Numbered from the stretch's first letter, positions 23,784 through 32,383 are shown. The stretch: 40,303 nucleotides of DNA from Candidatus Aminicenantota bacterium (GCA_026393835.1 JAPKZK010000091.1:1-40303), one strand, 5' to 3'. Numbers and translations are program-made. Notes: generated by a model from the sequence alone, not told the origin.

Positions 23784-25770
23784 ACGGGAAACCGGTCTTG
23801 AATCTGTGCTGCCCATGCGGGAACAGCTCGAACTTTCATATATTAAAGATATTATTATCCATTGGGGGGATGATCCGTCATTGTTATTAATCGGGGTCGA
23901 TTCCCAGGCGCTGGGAGGGGCATTTGTAGACTTTATAAAAAAACATTCACCCCTGCAGGTGAAACTGCATGGGGTGGAGGAACGGGATACGGTGTTCGAT
24001 ATTTTAAGGAACGCGGACCAATTGGATGCGGGCGCCGCCCAGTTACTTTGTTTTTATACCGACGTTTCTCTTCAGCCGCGGGATGTGGCGTCCAATCTTA
24101 TTTTTTACAGGGATTATATTCCCCAGTTCAAATTGAAAATAATCCTTATCACATCCCATATCCTGCTGAACACGATCATTGAAAGGGCCTATGATTTTTA
24201 TTCCATCTCGGGCTTTTCCGGTTTTTTCACGGACCTTTCCCGTTCGGTTCAAAAAGATCTTGCCCCGGCTGAATATAAACCGGGACCGGTACAGGAATTT
24301 GAAAAAAGCCATGAAGACTTAAATCGTTACCGGCAGCAAGATAACGTAATCCCGCGGGTACTAATGAAAAAACTTTTTAATTCCGCCGGTTTTGCCGTTA
24401 AAATATCCGGGTATGACGAAGCACTGGAATTTCTTGAAGGGGCCATGGGAATAGCGAAAAAAATTGCCGACCGGGAGTATCAAGCAATGATTTTCGGAAA
24501 TATTGGGCATATCTACTCAGATAAAGGCGAATTTGAAAAAGCCAATGAAAATTACAATGCGGCGGTGAAGTTATTTCGGAAGATAGGGGACGCCCGGAAA
24601 GAAACCCGGGTTTTAAGCGAAATCGGGTATATCGACAGCAAAAAGGGCCAGCTCGACAGAGCTTTAAAGTCTTATAAAAAAGAATTAGAAATTGCCGAAA
24701 TGTTTGGCGATTTAATGGGAGAAGCTGCCGTCCAAAATAAGACCGGTCTTATTTATTCGCTGAGGGGCGAATTTGATAAGGCTTTGAAATACCATGAAGA
24801 CGCATTGCGTATATTTAAAGAACCTGGGGATTTGAGTGGAGAGGCTTGTGCCCTTGAAAGTATCGGCAATATTTATCGGCAAAAGGGCTATCCTGGAGAT
24901 GCCCTGGAGTATCTTAGAAAAGCATTCAAAATATTCCGAAAAAACGGCGATCTGCATGGAGAAGCGGATTCTCTTCGGTTTATCGGGAGTATATTTATAC
25001 ACAGCGGCGACCTTGATAAAGCGTCGGCATACCTCGAAGAAGGGCTGAGTATTTCGAAAAAGATAAACATTTTGCGGCTTGAATCCTCTTATATCGGTTA
25101 TATCGGTAATATATACGAACTTAAAGGAGACATCGATAACGCTTTAAAATGCTTCGAAGAAGGACTGGCTATTTCTAAAAAGTGTGGTGATTGGCGCCAG
25201 GAAGCATGCCATCCCGGATATATCGGTCATATAAATGAATTGAACGGAGAATATGAAGAAGCCTTAAAACACTATACAGAAGCTTTACTTATTGCCCAAA
25301 AGACCGGTGATTTTGAAATTGAAGTTTTAAGTCTCGGAAGAATCGGAATTTTATATTTACATAAAGGTGAACTTGCTGAAGCCCTGAGATATTCCCGGGA
25401 AGCACTGGATAAATCGGAAAGACATAGTTTTTTGCTAGGTAAACCGCCAAATCTCTGGAATATCGGCAATATACACTTTGCTAAAGGGGCGTATACAGAA
25501 GCATTAAAGTGTTTGCGCGAATCCCTGGGCATTGCCGGGAAAGTCGGGAATGCGCATGACGAAGCAACCGCCCTGATCGACATCGGCCGCGTCTATAATG
25601 CACAATACAACAATGATGAAGCGGTAAAATACTTCAAAAAAGCCCTGGAAATCGCTCAAACAGCAGGTTTTAAATTGCTTACCAGGGAAGTACTTCTGAT
25701 AGCCCCAAAAATGAATAATAGACTGCGCAGGTCGAGGAAACGGCCCGCGGAAGGAGATATTAACCCATGA
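23758..25770 (+). CDS. TPR protein with N-terminal STAND-partner-like domain
   Basis: 670 aa. Residues about 25-165 form an alpha/beta domain (SLLLIGVDSQALGGAFVDFI, LKIILITSHILLNTIIERA then YDFYSI). It resembles N-terminal domains I have seen attached to TPR arrays in Cyanobacteria and Chloroflexi (LxxRDxL...DFWS pattern). About ten TPR units of 40 residues follow (for example IGHIYSDKGEFEKANENYNA), ending at about 650 with a basic tail. TPR arrays of this kind bind proteins or peptides. It overlaps the ATPase upstream by 26 bases and the PLP enzyme downstream by 4. Likely sensor or scaffold. Confidence 0.78.
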   Translation: MPKDSRKNKRETGLESVLPMREQLELSYIKDIIIHWGDDPSLLLIGVDSQALGGAFVDFIKKHSPLQVKLHGVEERDTVFDILRNADQLDAGAAQLLCFYTDVSLQPRDVASNLIFYRDYIPQFKLKIILITSHILLNTIIERAYDFYSISGFSGFFTDLSRSVQKDLAPAEYKPGPVQEFEKSHEDLNRYRQQDNVIPRVLMKKLFNSAGFAVKISGYDEALEFLEGAMGIAKKIADREYQAMIFGNIGHIYSDKGEFEKANENYNAAVKLFRKIGDARKETRVLSEIGYIDSKKGQLDRALKSYKKELEIAEMFGDLMGEAAVQNKTGLIYSLRGEFDKALKYHEDALRIFKEPGDLSGEACALESIGNIYRQKGYPGDALEYLRKAFKIFRKNGDLHGEADSLRFIGSIFIHSGDLDKASAYLEEGLSISKKINILRLESSYIGYIGNIYELKGDIDNALKCFEEGLAISKKCGDWRQEACHPGYIGHINELNGEYEEALKHYTEALLIAQKTGDFEIEVLSLGRIGILYLHKGELAEALRYSREALDKSERHSFLLGKPPNLWNIGNIHFAKGAYTEALKCLRESLGIAGKVGNAHDEATALIDIGRVYNAQYNNDEAVKYFKKALEIAQTAGFKLLTREVLLIAPKMNNRLRRSRKRPAEGDINP

Positions 25771-26690
25771 ACATTCTCGAAGCCATTGGCAATACATCGA
25801 TCGTTCAACTTCGCAAGGTAGTTCCACCCAATTGTGCGAGCATCTTCGTGAAGCTTGAGTGGGAGAACCCCACCGGCAGCGTCAAGGACCGGATGGCGCA
25901 GGCCGTAATATCGCGGGCGGAGGAGGACGGTCGCTTGAAGCCCGGAGACGCAGTCATCGAGTACACGGGCGGCAGCACAGGGGCGTCGCTGGCGCTGGTT
26001 TGCGCCGCCAAAGGCTACCGCATCCAAATCGTCAGCTCCGATGCCTTCAGTCAGCAGAAACTGGATCACATGGCGGCGCTGGGCGCGGAACTGACGCTGG
26101 TTCAAAGCGAGGGGGGCCTCACCACCAAGAAACTGATCCTGGACATGGTGGAGACCGCCCGTTTGTTGAGCCTGGAGCCCCACACTTACTGGACCAACCA
26201 GCTCTACAACCATGACAGCATTGCGGGTTACTACTCGCTGGGCGAGGAAATCTGGATGCAAACAAAGGGGGAGATCGACGCCTTTGTTCACTGCGTGGGT
26301 ACGGCGGCTTCTTTGCGCGGCGTCGCCGCTGTGTTGAAGCGATACAAACCCGGTATCAAGATCGTCGCCGTCGAACCCGCGGAATCTTCGGTATTGCTGG
26401 GAGGTCAGGCGGGCCCCCACAAGATCGAAGGGGTTGGGATCGGTTACATTCCCCCACTCTGGGAGCCGACTCTCGTGGATGAGATCGTAGCGGTCAAAAC
26501 CGACGACGCGAAGGAGATGGCGAGGCGCATTGGGCGGGAAGAGGCCCTCTTTGCCGGGACGTCTTCCGGGGCAAACGTTGTCGCCGCGCTTCGAGTGGCG
26601 GAGCGGTTGGGGCCGGACGCCAGGGTGGTCACGCTGATGGTGGACTCCGGTTTGAAGTACTTGAGCACCGATGTGTTCAAGCGGCGATAA
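25767..26690 (+). CDS. PLP-dependent cysteine-synthase-like enzyme
   Basis: 307 aa, fold-type II PLP enzyme. NPTGSVKDRM holds the Schiff-base Lys (K40), STGASLAL the substrate loop and GTAASLRG the phosphate-binding loop (often GTGGT in CysK). Near relatives are O-acetylserine sulfhydrylase and cystathionine beta-synthase; cysteine synthase is the likeliest. AAGGAG lies 10 bases before the ATG. The start overlaps the TPR stop (ATGA), so it is co-translated. The codon use is more GC-rich than its neighbours, suggesting recent acquisition. Why a cysteine-synthase-like enzyme belongs to a Cas6-AAA-TPR operon is unclear. Confidence 0.85.
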   Translation: MNILEAIGNTSIVQLRKVVPPNCASIFVKLEWENPTGSVKDRMAQAVISRAEEDGRLKPGDAVIEYTGGSTGASLALVCAAKGYRIQIVSSDAFSQQKLDHMAALGAELTLVQSEGGLTTKKLILDMVETARLLSLEPHTYWTNQLYNHDSIAGYYSLGEEIWMQTKGEIDAFVHCVGTAASLRGVAAVLKRYKPGIKIVAVEPAESSVLLGGQAGPHKIEGVGIGYIPPLWEPTLVDEIVAVKTDDAKEMARRIGREEALFAGTSSGANVVAALRVAERLGPDARVVTLMVDSGLKYLSTDVFKRR

Positions 26691-26989
26691 AACGCGGCGA
26701 TAAAACACGGTCCCGATCACAACTAATATTGCGTCAAATCTAAAATGACGGACAAATGGAAAAGGGGACTGACAAATTTATATCCAGCCACTTTGTTGCG
26801 CCCTGAGGGGCTTCTGTTTACGCCTTCGGCGAGTAGACCAATCTGCCTGGTAATGTTGTCAAATCGACAGTTATATATTATAATTGATCCATGTATGGAA
26901 GAAAATTTGAAAATAGTTTGGATAATATGCCTTTAAAGCGCTCAAGCAAAGTCTGTAAAAGTTTGGGCCAGGAACGAAGAGGAGGGCAA
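26691..26989. other. Intergenic gap, contains only a promoter
   Basis: No gene is supported. A short frame at 26745-26936 has no ribosome site or recognisable content. The gap holds the promoter at 26856-26884 for the toxin-antitoxin genes. Confidence 0.5.
26856..26884 (+). promoter_or_regulatory. Promoter of the toxin-antitoxin pair
   Basis: TTGTCA (26856-26861), 17 bases, TATAAT (26879-26884). Start near 26891, about 100 bases before the antitoxin ATG. Confidence 0.6.
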
Positions 26990-27202
26990 ATGGAATTAAC
27001 CATAAACATTGCCAAAGATGAGGAATTATTCACAAGAGACGTATTCGGTCTATACCTGGCGAAGAAGGCCTTTATGAAAAAGCTGATTGAAATAGAAATG
27101 GCGGAAAAACTGGCTTCTCACAGTATGTTAGAAGAGGAAACCATCGAAGAGTTATCGGACCTGGTCAAAGAGAGTATGTATAAAAAAATAAAGTCCTTAT
27201 AA
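26990..27202 (+). CDS. Small antitoxin-like protein
   Basis: 70 aa from the ATG at 26990, preceded by GAGGAGGGC. An upstream start at 26891 would add 33 residues without a better ribosome site. The N-terminus MELTINIAKDEELF looks like a strand, followed by helices rich in Lys and Glu (FMKKLIEIEMAEKL, TIEELSDLVKES). One base separates it from the PIN-domain gene. It probably binds and neutralises that toxin and its own promoter. Family not recognised. Confidence 0.6.
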   Translation: MELTINIAKDEELFTRDVFGLYLAKKAFMKKLIEIEMAEKLASHSMLEEETIEELSDLVKESMYKKIKSL

Positions 27203-27203
27203 A

Positions 27204-27629
27204 ATGCACAGCTTTATTTTAGACACGAATATCATATTCTCTTCATTGTTAAAAGACTCATCTGCCAGGAAAATTATCCTGTCCGATATTTTTGAATTAT
27301 TTGCACCTGAGTTTTTGTTTGCGGAGATCAATAAATATAAAAGGAAAATATTAGGAAAAACAGGGCTAGGAAAAAATAATTTCGAATTTTTACTCCTACT
27401 TTTGCAATCGCATGTGTCAGTGATCTCCTTTAAAGAGTTTTCCGGGTTTTTAGATGAAGCTGAGGAGCTAATGAAGAATATTGATTTGAAAGATGCTCCA
27501 TTCATTGCATTGGCTCTTAAGTTGAAAATTCCTATATGGAGTAATGATCTGCATTTCAAAAAACAAAATAGAATACTTTCATACACGACAGATGAAATCA
27601 TTTCAAGTTTTATAGGGCGGTCACAATAA
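27204..27629 (+). CDS. PIN-domain toxin
   Basis: 141 aa. DTNIIFSSL carries the first active-site Asp, FLFAEINKY the Glu, and NIDLKDAPFIALAL plus IWSNDLHF the remaining acids. This is a PIN ribonuclease fold of the PIN_2 type. Linked by one base to a small gene on the same strand, so a type II toxin-antitoxin pair is the best reading. RNA target not known. Confidence 0.75.
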   Translation: MHSFILDTNIIFSSLLKDSSARKIILSDIFELFAPEFLFAEINKYKRKILGKTGLGKNNFEFLLLLLQSHVSVISFKEFSGFLDEAEELMKNIDLKDAPFIALALKLKIPIWSNDLHFKKQNRILSYTTDEIISSFIGRSQ

Positions 27630-27684
27630 AAAGAAGTCTTTCCGTTCTTCCTCGCTTTGTCTCAACTTCTCATCCGTTCATATC

Positions 27685-30600
27685 TCATCTGCACCTTTCC
27701 AGCCCCTCTTTGGCAAATTTCGTACGGGGATGATCTTTTCCATAGAATTTATTCCAAATGGCATAGGCTTTTTCAATATAAGGTCTGGCTTTGTCCTTTT
27801 GCTCCATGTGAAAATAGGCCCCTCCCAGGTTAATTAATTCCCTGGCCACATCCGGATGCTCTTGGCCATACACCGCCTCATCGATGGCCAGGGCTTGCTC
27901 ATAATATTCAATGGACTTACCATAGTCAACAAGATCATAATACGCCAAACCCAGGTTATTCAAAGATGTGGCTACATATGGATGCTGTTCGCCATAGGCC
28001 TTTTTAAAGACGGCCAGCGCCTTTTCGTAATATTTAATGGCCTTCTTGGGTTTGCCAATCTTTCTCCATGCTTCTCCCAGGTTATTCAAAGATGTGGCCA
28101 CATGCGGATGCTGCTTGCCGTAGACTTTTTCCCAGATGCCCAGCGCTTGCTTATAATATTCAATGGCTTTTCGCTGATCTCCCAGGTTATCATATGCCGA
28201 ACCTAAACTAGTTAAGACAACGGCCACATCCGGATGCTCTTTTCCATAAATGGCCTCATCAATGGCCAATGCGTTCTCAAAATATTCAATGGCCTTTTCC
28301 TGGTCGCCCAGTTTATCATACGCCGCCCCCAGGTTATTTAATCCTATGGCTACCCGCGGATGCGGTTCTCTATATATTTTTTTCCAGATAGCCAACGCTT
28401 GCTCACAATAAGAAATGGTTTTCTTTTGTTCGCCCAGTGCTCCCCATGCCTTTCCCAGATTATTCAAGTAAATGGCCACATCCGGATGCTCTTTTCCATA
28501 CGTGGCCTCATTTATAGCCAACGCCTGCTCATAATATTCAATGGCTTTTCCAGGGTGACCGCAGTCATCATAAGCTAAACCTAGGTTATTCAAATCAATA
28601 GCCACGTTGGGATGTTCTTTGCCAAAAACCTCCTCATCGATGGTCAGCGCCCGCGCATGGCATTTAATGGCTATTCTATGGCTGCCCAGGCCATAGTAAG
28701 TTGATCCCAAGTTATTCAATAATAATGCATCATGTTCCGTGGCTAAAGCCTGTTTTTTCTCTTTTAATATCCATTCCCCTACCCGCACCGCCTCCCGGAA
28801 CGCCAATCGTTCTTGTAAATATTTAACTAATAGCCCCCCTTGTCGAGACGCCACTCCCTCTTCCCCACAATCCAGCGCATGATATATCCACTCTTCAATG
28901 GTAACGGGATCATAGTCTCTTACAGGAATCCCCTCACAAATTCCTTTGTAATACTCAAACGCCGCCCGGTGGCAGTCCTGCAATTCTACCAGTCTCCCTC
29001 TTAATTCTTCCCTCAGCAGCGGCGTGACCGCATAACTCAACCACGCTTCGTCATGCTCCACCAACCCCCTATTAACACCTTTCTTTAACAAATCCTTCCA
29101 TTCCACAAAACCGCCCGTCTCTCCCAGCGCCTGAACCCCTTCCATTAAAACCGGCCGGCGATAAATGCTGAATCGGCGCAAAAACTTCTCGAAAGCTTCC
29201 CCGCCTAATCGCAATAACTCACGGATCACATGTTTCTGTATGAATTCTTCGGTCTTATCCCTTACTGCTTCCAGCAGTTTTACCGCTTCCACCCCCGGCG
29301 CATCTTCCACAACCTTGTCCAACAACTCCATTAGGCGCGGGTTGCCGTGTCCGGCTTCCAGCAATTGCCGGGAAACCTCCGCGTCCGGGTAATTGTCTAT
29401 ATAAACCAACTCCCTGCCTTTCTTCCGCTGCTCCGCCGGTTGAAAACCGGTTAAATGCACCGGCTCCAATCGATCGCTTACCAGGTCGGTCTCCCGGTGC
29501 GACAGACTAAACCCGTACCGGCTGGTGATAATCAATTGCGTCATTTTCCCACCCAACGGCAGGTAATCCAGTAGTACTAACATCAACTGCGCCGTTTCCG
29601 GCAACAACGGCCCCGGGTCCCCTTTCTCATAACCCTCCAGGTTTTGCTCAAAATCATCCAGCACGATTAAATAATTTTTCTCTTTAAAGGAAGACGCACA
29701 GAGTTCCGCCAACTTATCCTTCATTTCCAATTTGGCAGCCAGTATTTCCTTTCCCTTAGCATCCCCAGACACAATAAAGGCATCTTTTAACGCCGTTTCC
29801 ATGGAAATGGCATTCAATTTCCCATGCACAATAACCATGTGATAGTCTTTAACACGTTCGCAGATTTTACCGGCCAGGCAGCTTTTCCCCAACCCGCCGG
29901 TTCCCAGCAGCAGCACCCCGTATTTATCATGGTTTTGTTTCAATGCCCGCAAACTCCGCTGCAGTTGTCGCCGCCGCCCCACGAAACCTTCATCCAACAC
30001 CTTCACCTGGCTGCGTTTGAGATAGGTATATGTCATGCGCCGCAGTTTCGGTTTTTTCGCCTGTCCCGGTTTAACAAAACCAACCGCCGGGGATTCATCA
30101 CAGAACAACCGCAGCAGCAGCCAGGCCGGGAATTGCAGCGAAGGGAATTGGGTCAGCAATTCACACCGAGCCCGCTGCACAGCTTCCAGCACGGATTTGC
30201 CCCGGCTTAATTCATGGTAGATCACATTGGCGGCAATGATGGCTTCCCCGTCGTTAACTGAACGGCCCCAACCAAGCACCGCCGGTACTTTAAACCCTTC
30301 CACCAGGGTCCGGGCAAATGAAACCGCCCCATCCGCATCCCGCGTCTCACCAGTACGACAGCCGGATAAAAACACCAGCCGCGGCGGGTTCTCTATCAGC
30401 GCTTCATTCCACAACTGCGGCGCATCGACATCCTGGTGGAACCCCATCTCATCTTCCATGATGAAATAAGGTTGCCCGGTCTCATCGATATTGGCGTGGC
30501 CCGATAAGTGAACCACATCATATTTTTCAAGCTCCAACATCCGGCGCAGACCTTCCAGGCTGCCGGAATCTTCCACCTCCATATCGATGGCCAGATTTTC

Positions 30601-31104
30601 CGTCACTTTGAAAATGGTTTCCTCTTCCAGTTCGAAATCCAGTTCCGGTTCCACATCCAGGGCGGAGCAGGCCATAAAGAGTAATTTCAAGGGCCGGTCC
30701 GCCGGTTGAGCCGCCTGACCCGCGCCGCGCCCGGACACGCATCGCACCAGGTGCAGATCCGTCGGTGCCAGGAATTTTTCCCCTTGCGCCAGGCATTCGA
30801 AAGGCCAATCCGCCGATTCTTTACACGTGCATATATAAAGCACGGGTATTTCGTTCCGTCTGGCGGCTTCCGTCAGGGCAGTGGCCAGGCAGCGGCAGTC
30901 GCCGTCCATGAAGCGGTACAGTTTCGCCCCTACTTCCAGGGCACGCCTGGCTTCATGCCAGGACGTTAAGTCCTCCGGCTTCACCGGCAGCGATTGTTGG
31001 AAAGTTTGCCGCGTTCCTTTTTCAATGTCCAGCCAGGTGATACGGAATTGCTCCGCTTTATCCGCCGGTTCGACCGTAATTTTGTAAGATAGCGCTTGCG
31101 CCAT
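27685..31104 (-). CDS. CHAT protease-NTPase-TPR protein
   Basis: 1139 aa. GGGAG lies 7 bases before the ATG. The CHAT (caspase-like) domain has VVHLSGHAN with the catalytic His (H203) and LVFLSGCRTGE with the Cys (C249). A STAND/NB-ARC-type NTPase follows with P-loop GTGGLGKS (401-408) and Walker B LIVLDDFEQ (479-487). A helical part runs to about 780. Then come eight 42-residue kinesin-light-chain TPRs (for example YEQALAIDEAVYGQEHPDVA) to the end. Known relatives act as regulated proteases in signalling and immunity, with the TPRs as sensor. All three catalytic or binding sites look intact. The TPR region is a 126-bp DNA repeat and may vary in copy number. Confidence 0.93.
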   Translation of the reverse strand: MAQALSYKITVEPADKAEQFRITWLDIEKGTRQTFQQSLPVKPEDLTSWHEARRALEVGAKLYRFMDGDCRCLATALTEAARRNEIPVLYICTCKESADWPFECLAQGEKFLAPTDLHLVRCVSGRGAGQAAQPADRPLKLLFMACSALDVEPELDFELEEETIFKVTENLAIDMEVEDSGSLEGLRRMLELEKYDVVHLSGHANIDETGQPYFIMEDEMGFHQDVDAPQLWNEALIENPPRLVFLSGCRTGETRDADGAVSFARTLVEGFKVPAVLGWGRSVNDGEAIIAANVIYHELSRGKSVLEAVQRARCELLTQFPSLQFPAWLLLRLFCDESPAVGFVKPGQAKKPKLRRMTYTYLKRSQVKVLDEGFVGRRRQLQRSLRALKQNHDKYGVLLLGTGGLGKSCLAGKICERVKDYHMVIVHGKLNAISMETALKDAFIVSGDAKGKEILAAKLEMKDKLAELCASSFKEKNYLIVLDDFEQNLEGYEKGDPGPLLPETAQLMLVLLDYLPLGGKMTQLIITSRYGFSLSHRETDLVSDRLEPVHLTGFQPAEQRKKGRELVYIDNYPDAEVSRQLLEAGHGNPRLMELLDKVVEDAPGVEAVKLLEAVRDKTEEFIQKHVIRELLRLGGEAFEKFLRRFSIYRRPVLMEGVQALGETGGFVEWKDLLKKGVNRGLVEHDEAWLSYAVTPLLREELRGRLVELQDCHRAAFEYYKGICEGIPVRDYDPVTIEEWIYHALDCGEEGVASRQGGLLVKYLQERLAFREAVRVGEWILKEKKQALATEHDALLLNNLGSTYYGLGSHRIAIKCHARALTIDEEVFGKEHPNVAIDLNNLGLAYDDCGHPGKAIEYYEQALAINEATYGKEHPDVAIYLNNLGKAWGALGEQKKTISYCEQALAIWKKIYREPHPRVAIGLNNLGAAYDKLGDQEKAIEYFENALAIDEAIYGKEHPDVAVVLTSLGSAYDNLGDQRKAIEYYKQALGIWEKVYGKQHPHVATSLNNLGEAWRKIGKPKKAIKYYEKALAVFKKAYGEQHPYVATSLNNLGLAYYDLVDYGKSIEYYEQALAIDEAVYGQEHPDVARELINLGGAYFHMEQKDKARPYIEKAYAIWNKFYGKDHPRTKFAKEGLERCR

Positions 31105-31148
31105 TGATTTCTCCCATGTCCATGCGGAACTTTATTTAAGAAGATAAC

Positions 31149-31177
31149 CTTATATCATTGGGAAAAGATATTGTCAA
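31149..31177 (-). promoter_or_regulatory. Promoter of the CHAT-NTPase-TPR gene
   Basis: Minus strand TTGACA (31172-31177), 17 bases, TATAAG (31149-31154). A near-consensus site, about 45 bases before the ATG. Confidence 0.7.
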
Positions 31178-31338
31178 GAAAAGACTGCCCAGGAATTACA
31201 CTAATTAACACGAATGAGAATAAAGCACGAAATCCGAAAGCCGGCGCCGCGGCCAATGCCCCCTTTTCCCTCCTGCTGCTGTTAATGAAACAAGGCCCAC
31301 AAAACCCCCGAAAAAAATCTCTCCCTGCATTGATGTTG
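31178..31338. other. Gap with a dispersed-repeat fragment
   Basis: 31195-31214 (ATTACACTAATTAACACGAA) looks like a fragment of the ACACTAATTAACACGAAT sequence scattered in many bacterial genomes. Nothing else is seen before the array. Confidence 0.4.
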
Positions 31339-31806
31339 GAATTTTTTGCTTTGAATTCGGAGCCCGGAGCTCCAATTCGGCGCTTTTTGCTCAGAATCAG
31401 TGCCCGAAGCTCTGATTCAGAGCTTTTTGCTCCGTTATCGGTCCTCGGAACTCCAAATCGGCGCTTTTACCTCCGAATCAGTGCTCAAAGCTTGAACGCC
31501 GGTGCTTTTTGCTCCGACATCGGAGCCCGGAACTCCAAATCGGCGTTTTTTGCTCCGTTATCGGTGCTCGGAGCCCCGATTTAGAGCTTTTAGCTCCGAA
31601 ATTTCGGGCCTAAAAACACCGATTCAGTGCTTTTTGCACCGATACCGGTGCTTAGAGCATCAATATCGGAATTTTTTTTTAAAATGATGAAGCTTTGAGC
31701 ACTGTTTCGCAGTTCGAAGCCCCAATTCAGAGCTTTCAGCGCCAAATCAGAGCTTGGGGCTCCGATTTCAGAACTTTTAGCGCTGAATCAGAGCCCGCAG
31801 CCCAGG
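31339..31806. repeat. Array of about 22 units of 20-21 bp with a GAGC-N5-GCTC hairpin core
   Basis: Units follow the pattern GAGC-N5-GCTCCRATTCR with 20 or 21 bp spacing. The loop is alternately T-rich (TTTTT) and CGG-like (CCGGA, TCGGA), so many units pair into dimers of about 41 bp. Perfect stems occur as GAGC/GCTC at 31360-31372 and 31420-31432, and a changed but still paired GTGC/GCAC at 31627-31639. GTGC/GCAT at 31648-31660 keeps a G-T pair. Other units show one or more mismatches. One unit near 31680 is disrupted by an A/T-rich insert. No spacers, so not a CRISPR. Frames stay open by chance only. Confidence 0.8.
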
Positions 31807-31857
31807 CGGCCGGTATTTTTGGAGGAAAAGGGGCCAGGCAGATTTTCATCTTTTGTA

Positions 31858-31886
31858 TTGACAATTTAAAACAATTTTAGTAATAT
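31858..31886 (+). promoter_or_regulatory. Promoter of the GG-leader precursor gene
   Basis: TTGACA (31858-31863), 17 bases, TAATAT (31881-31886). The -10 is imperfect. It gives a leader of about 90 bases before 31983. Confidence 0.5.
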
Positions 31887-31982
31887 ACAAACCTTAGACC
31901 TTGCGGTGCAATCCGAAATGTATCTAAGGGTAAAATATTAATGTGTAAAAGGGATTAAAATTAAAAAAAAGGAGAAGTGACT

Positions 31983-32192
31983 ATGAAAAAAAAATCATTT
32001 GAAAAGAAACTAACCCTGTTAAAGGCGACAGTAGCTAACCTTAGCGATTTGGAGTTGAATCAGGTAAAAGGTGGGTATCCTTCAGCAAGATGCGGGACTG
32101 GCGATGAATGTACCTACAGTTGCACTGGTGGTCCTGCATCCAGGTATACTAACTGCGTGACACAATGTTGCACTGCGGTAGAGTGCTATTAG
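31983..32192 (+). CDS. GG-leader RiPP precursor (class I lanthipeptide-like), 69 aa
   Basis: The ATG at 31983 has AAAGGAG 8 bases upstream; a GTG at 31977 is too close to it. The leader reads KKLTLLKATVANLSDLELNQ then VKGG, the pattern of the GG-Bacteroidales/class I lanthipeptide leader family (LxLxKxTIAxLxDxEMxxVKGG). Cleavage after GG leaves a core YPSARCGTGDECTYSCTGG followed by a Cys/Thr/Ser-rich half ending AVECY: seven Cys with many Ser and Thr for ring formation. No LanB, LanC or radical SAM gene lies nearby; the pseudo-rSAM remnant at 1698 is 30 kb away. Confidence 0.82.
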   Translation: MKKKSFEKKLTLLKATVANLSDLELNQVKGGYPSARCGTGDECTYSCTGGPASRYTNCVTQCCTAVECY

Positions 32193-32254
32193 GTTAAATG
32201 CTGTGAACCAAAAGAAAGCTGTGGCGAAGGTATAAACAAGTCATGACGCTTTCG

Positions 32255-32287
32255 GGAACCGGATGGCTTTTATGAGCGTCCGGTTCC
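32255..32287 (+). terminator. Stem-loop after the precursor gene
   Basis: GGAACCGGA (32255-32263) pairs with TCCGGTTCC (32279-32287) around 15 bases. An alternative pair GACGCT (32245-32250) with AGCGTC (32275-32280) uses overlapping bases, so two folds exclude each other. No T-run follows. Confidence 0.5.
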
Positions 32288-32383
32288 TAAATTTGGGAGG
32301 GAACGGGGAGAGGCAAATTTTCACCCTCAGTAAAAAACCGGCTATTTATCCTGGCCAAATTACTCAGAAAATTTCAAAACATA

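Noticed and set aside
25656..26720. 354-aa minus-strand ORF opposite the PLP enzyme
   Set aside because: Antisense shadow of a GC-rich gene. No signal, no ribosome site, and an unlikely composition.
26745..26936. 63-aa ORF between the PLP enzyme and the antitoxin
   Set aside because: No ribosome site and it overlaps the promoter.
31339..31806. CRISPR array
   Set aside because: Same reason: continuous 20-21-bp units without spacers, and repeats too variable.
32230..32290. Group II intron domain V-like hairpin
   Set aside because: The stem resembles the outline, but the conserved AGC triad reads AAC and there is no GNRA-type loop; no intron protein lies nearby.
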